Shown one piece after another: positions 5,101-6,304 of a stretch of 6,304 nt of DNA. The DNA comes from Opitutaceae bacterium. GTDB lineage: Bacteria > Verrucomicrobiota > Verrucomicrobiia > Opitutales > Opitutaceae. Position 1 is the first letter of the stretch; every line of letters begins with the position of its first letter. The notes beneath the pieces were generated by a model. It had not been told where the DNA came from, made no database searches, and saw only the letters and a list, made by a program, of their open reading frames with translations. The position numbers and the translations under genes are program-made. The stretch is from contig JANXSC010000619.1 of NCBI GenBank assembly GCA_025352845.1, positions 1 through 6,304 on the forward strand, given 5' to 3'.

Positions 5101-6304
5101 TCAAGTCTGCCGACTGGCTGATCGAAATTGGACCCGACGCCGGTGAGCAGGGCGGCAAGATTGTCGCCGAGGGCCCGCCTGAGCTGGTCGCCGCCGCTGA
5201 CACTGCCACCTCACCTTTCCTCCGAGCCGCCCTCGACGCCGATGATCGCACCGCGTTGGCGGCCGAAGCGCAGGCGCCTTACGGCGAGTCGCTCGCGCTC
5301 GGCGCCGGCGACCTCACGATCATCTGCGCCCGCGAGAACAACCTCAAAAACCTCTCGCTCACGATCCCGCACCGGCAGCTCAACGTCGTCACGGGTGTCT
5401 CCGGCTCCGGCAAATCCACGCTCGCGTTCGACATCGTGTTTGCCGAGGGCCAGCGGCGGTTCATGGAGTCGATGTCGCCCTATGCGCGGCAGTTCGTCGA
5501 ACAACTCCCCCGCCCCGCTGTGGACCGGCTTACCGGCATCCCGCCCACGGTCGCCATCGAGCAGCGGGTCACGCGCGGCTCCCGCAAATCCACCGTCGCG
5601 ACGATCACCGAGGTCGCGCAATATCTCCGCCTCCTCTACGCGCGCCCTGGCAAACAACACCACCCCGACACCGACAAGCCCGTGACGCCGCTCTCGCCGG
5701 GCGCGTTGAAGGCGTTGCTCGGCCGCGTAATGTTTGCCACGCCGAAAGCGAAAAAGGCGAAGCACCTCTATCTCTGCGCCCCGCTCATCCGCGGTCGCAA
5801 AGGCCACCACCAGCCCATCGCGACCTGGATCGGCAAACAAGGCTACGAACTTATGCGCGCCGACGGCCGCCTCACGCGCGTCGATGCCTTCCAGAAACTC
5901 GACCGCTACAAGGAGCACGACATCGAGGTCGTCGTGGCGGATCTCAGAAATCCAAAATCGAAAATCCGAAATCGACAATGGATCGACGACCAGCTCACAA
6001 CGGCCCTCCGCCTCGGCAAGGGCTCGTGCTTTCTCATCACTCCCGATGGCGAGATTCTGAGCTGGTTCTCCACCACGCGCACCGACATCGAGACGGGCGA
6101 GAGTTTCCCGGAACTCGACCCGAAGAATTTCTCGTTCAACTCGCCGCGCGGCTGGTGCCCGACCTGCCGCGGCCACGGTCGCGTTTTCCCATGGATGCTG
6201 GTGCCCGACGACGAGGAGGACGACGATCCCGCGGCGCGTCTCCGCGAATTCGGCGTCGATTCCGCCGACGATCTCTCCGATAGCGGCACACCCTGCCCCG
6301 AGTG
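2142..6304 (+). CDS. uvrA: Tandem-fused UvrA, excinuclease ABC subunit A (3' end beyond window)
   Basis: UvrA is the ABC-type ATPase that finds bulky DNA lesions and loads UvrB in nucleotide excision repair. The frame is open for 1387 codons and leaves the window on TG, probably a cysteine codon. Unit 1: Walker A GLSGAGKSS (43-51, K49), a UvrB-binding-like region, CPKC (303-306), CPDC (425-428), LSGGE (510-514), Walker B LDEPS (D536, E537), H-loop His569; then the second half with GVSGSGKST (666-674, K672), zinc finger C796-x2-C799-x19-C819-x2-C822, LSGGE (896-900), LLLDEPTTG (D949, E950), His982. Unit 2 starts near residue 1060 with GVSGSGKST (K1091), CPTC (1339-1342) and CPE at the edge. 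Both ATPase sites of unit 1 look intact. Chlamydial UvrA is similarly a double protein of about 1,800 residues, so several hundred residues are missing here. The GTG at 2142 is the only sensible in-frame start: the overlapping ATG at 2140 and the ATG at 2122 are out of frame. Eight repeats are embedded in frame. Confidence 0.96.
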   Translation, partial: MSSSVTASARPKPECIRLRGVRQNNLKGFDLDVPLGRYIVVTGLSGAGKSSLVFDTLHAEGQRRYVETFSAYTRQFLDLLDKPKVDSIENIRPSIAIEQTNTVRTSRSTVGTMTELTDFFKVWFSHVAECFDPATGEKIDDDSPQSIWGKSLAAHDGQSVIVAFKVTKPANLTWPEIFPNLKNQGYVRVLIASAVHKIDDLIGVPLSALNSQLSASSDLFVVHDRLTLAPAEKPRALEAIETALHFGKGEVFLFGENRESRVENRKFTELARFARGLRSPKTGRTFRGATPALFSFNSPLGACPKCRGFGRVIEIDYRLALPDHSLSIDDGAIKCWESEVYGDSKKDLLVFAKKRKIRTDVPFAALSVEQQRYIVDGEPGYGEDNGKTWPKFWYGLKGFFRWLEKNTYKMHVRVFLSRYRTYNPCPDCGGQRLQPEALCWKWHGRTLPELYQLPVSDLLALVQQSKIENPKSKIPDRSTDLAFDSITTRLRYLQQVGLGYLTLDRTSKTLSGGEVQRVNLTSCLGTSLIDTLFVLDEPSVGLHPRDIDRLIGIIRTLTDAGNSVVVVEHDEAMIRAADHVIEVGPEPGSRGGHIVFQGTVPAMLASPRSITGAYLSGRESIPTPANRRDVGGVPPPRWLEFQNASKHNIAKLSFRLPLQRLVCLSGVSGSGKSTLLDNVIYQGLLTQRLQLTDDPAAIESISLCSSPPFCGSPLLAAPERSAGGSTLNSQLAPVSSAFSEVVLVDQSPLSRTPRSNPALYTEAWELIRELYAATPAALAAGFSASSFSFNSGEGRCDHCLGLGYERVEMQFLSDVFVPCPVCESRRFKPEVLAIQWNGRSVADLLATSVIDALILFADDVGGVPSPRSYAEIRTRLVSLESVGLGYLTLGQPLNTLSGGESQRLKLVRYLGEFTDGSPEWHGRPARDSAPETRAGRPCHSAPGALLLLDEPTTGLHRHDVKRLLTVLQSLVDRGHSVVVIEHNLDVLKSADWLIEIGPDAGEQGGKIVAEGPPELVAAADTATSPFLRAALDADDRTALAAEAQAPYGESLALGAGDLTIICARENNLKNLSLTIPHRQLNVVTGVSGSGKSTLAFDIVFAEGQRRFMESMSPYARQFVEQLPRPAVDRLTGIPPTVAIEQRVTRGSRKSTVATITEVAQYLRLLYARPGKQHHPDTDKPVTPLSPGALKALLGRVMFATPKAKKAKHLYLCAPLIRGRKGHHQPIATWIGKQGYELMRADGRLTRVDAFQKLDRYKEHDIEVVVADLRNPKSKIRNRQWIDDQLTTALRLGKGSCFLITPDGEILSWFSTTRTDIETGESFPELDPKNFSFNSPRGWCPTCRGHGRVFPWMLVPDDEEDDDPAARLREFGVDSADDLSDSGTPCPE
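2758..2787 (+). repeat. Heptanucleotide array TCTCARC inside uvrA (4 units)
   Basis: Four consecutive 7-base units run from 2758 to 2785, three being TCTCAGC and one TCTCAAT, followed by TT. They are read in frame as LSALNSQLSA (residues 206-215). The array sits in the UvrB-binding-like region of unit 1, between DDLIGVP and DLFVVHDRL. In UvrA relatives this is a short variable turn between conserved strands, so the peptide looks inserted. A second shorter array of the same family lies at 4314-4332. Confidence 0.85.
2907..2939 (+). repeat. Heptanucleotide array TCGAAAA inside uvrA, copy 1
   Basis: Four 7-base units (2912-2939) match TCGARAR: TCGAGAA, TCGAGAG and two TCGAAAA, preceded by a partial GAGAA. 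They are read as ENRESRVENRK (residues 256-266). The array directly follows ALHFGKGEVFLFG, where UvrA proteins have a loop of changing length before the segment leading to FSFNSP. The AT-rich units stand out against the GC-rich coding sequence around them. Confidence 0.87.
3534..3561 (+). repeat. Heptanucleotide array TCGAAAA inside uvrA, copy 2
   Basis: Four 7-base units: three TCGAAAA and one TCCCAAA (3548-3554), followed by a diverged TCCCGGA. They are read as SKIENPKSKI (residues 465-474). The array follows LPVSDLLALVQQ and precedes the helix leading to VGLGYLTL and the first LSGGE. This is a loop in the signature domain of the first ATPase half of unit 1. Confidence 0.87.
4026..4052 (+). 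repeat. 27-bp hairpin element GATGTAGGCGGGGTG, copy 1, in uvrA
   Basis: The element begins GATGTAGGCGGGGTG and ends CACCCCGC. It folds into a perfect 8-bp stem (GCGGGGTG at 4033-4040 with CACCCCGC at 4045-4052) around the loop CCCC. It is exactly nine codons, read as DVGGVPPPR (residues 629-637), in the linker joining the first and second ATPase halves of unit 1. Copy 2 at 4716-4742 differs at one base and is read in the same phase. Confidence 0.88.
4314..4332 (+). repeat. Heptanucleotide array TCTCARC inside uvrA, short copy
   Basis: A partial unit TCAAC (4314-4318) is followed by TCTCAAC and TCTCAGC. In frame it gives STLNSQL (residues 725-731). It ends a segment about 30 residues longer than I expect between the second Walker A helix and VDQSPLSRTPRSNP. 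Same family and orientation as the array at 2758-2787. Confidence 0.75.
4716..4742 (+). repeat. 27-bp hairpin element GATGTAGGCGGGGTG, copy 2, in uvrA
   Basis: It matches copy 1 (4026-4052) at 26 of 27 bases; the single change, in the loop (CCCT for CCCC), turns proline into serine. The stem is GCGGGGTG (4723-4730) with CACCCCGC (4735-4742). It is read as DVGGVPSPR (residues 859-867) between DALILFAD and SYAEIRTRL, the loop ahead of VGLGYLTL and the second LSGGE. Confidence 0.88.
4894..4962 (+). repeat. Large palindromic repeat (27-bp arms) inside uvrA
   Basis: Arms at 4894-4920 and 4936-4962 are inverted copies matching at 26 of 27 positions (the one mismatch is G4901 against the base opposite it), around a 15-base loop. 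Each arm holds its own smaller palindrome: CACGGGCG and CGCCCGTG around TCC in the left arm, around GGA in the right. The 69 bp are read in frame as a peptide including EWHGRPARDSAPETRAGRPC (from residue 919). It lies between the second LSGGE (896-900) and the Walker B LLLDEPTTG, where other UvrA proteins have only a short loop. Confidence 0.9.
5944..5978 (+). repeat. Heptanucleotide array TCGAAAA inside uvrA, copy 3
   Basis: Five diverged 7-base units (TCAGAAA, TCCAAAA, TCGAAAA, TCCGAAA, TCGACAA) are read as LRNPKSKIRNRQ (residues 1268-1279). The array lies in unit 2 between DIEVVVAD and DDQLTTALRLGKG. In relatives this loop follows the strand carrying a conserved VDRL-like sequence. It is more diverged than copies 1 and 2, so probably older. 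Confidence 0.82.

Noticed and set aside
5211..6176. Minus-strand open frame of 321 codons opposite the end of uvrA
   Set aside because: Shadow of the uvrA frame; its composition is Arg/Ala/Glu-rich and it contains the reverse reading of the heptamer array (DFRFWISEI).

Overview
The window is GC-rich DNA from a bacterium. It most resembles the Verrucomicrobiota (Opitutaceae-like) within the PVC group. This rests on two things: a tandem-fused UvrA of the kind also known from chlamydiae, and interspersed short repeats (GATGTAGGCGGGGTG hairpins, CACGGGCG palindromes, TCGAAAA and TCTCARC heptamer arrays) that I associate from memory with such genomes. The taxonomic call is an inference.

Layout. 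Positions 1-127 (minus strand) hold the start of a small membrane protein of the phage-holin/YvlD type, cut by the left edge. After 41 bp it is followed divergently by a GT4-type glycosyltransferase (169-1263, plus) and, 24 bp on, a DeoR-family regulator (1288-2055, plus). An 86-bp gap leads to a very large uvrA (GTG at 2142) that stays open to the right edge: 1387 complete codons, about two thirds to three quarters of the expected tandem protein. The window contains one complete UvrA unit (two ATPase halves, residues about 15-1045) and the first part of a second unit (from about residue 1060). No rRNA, tRNA, CRISPR array or transposase was seen.

The genes do not form an obvious pathway. The glycosyltransferase and the regulator could be co-transcribed. 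uvrA encodes the damage-recognition ATPase of nucleotide excision repair.

The striking part is inside uvrA. At least eight short repeats of three kinds lie in frame within the coding sequence, and none was seen in the two upstream genes or the gaps. Five are heptanucleotide arrays (four with consensus units TCGAAAA or TCTCARC in clear multi-unit runs, one shorter), two are near-identical 27-bp hairpin elements read in the same phase, and one is a large palindrome with 27-bp arms. They fall where UvrA proteins vary in length, between the conserved ATPase motifs, so the repair protein seems to have absorbed selfish or neutral repeats as surface peptides.
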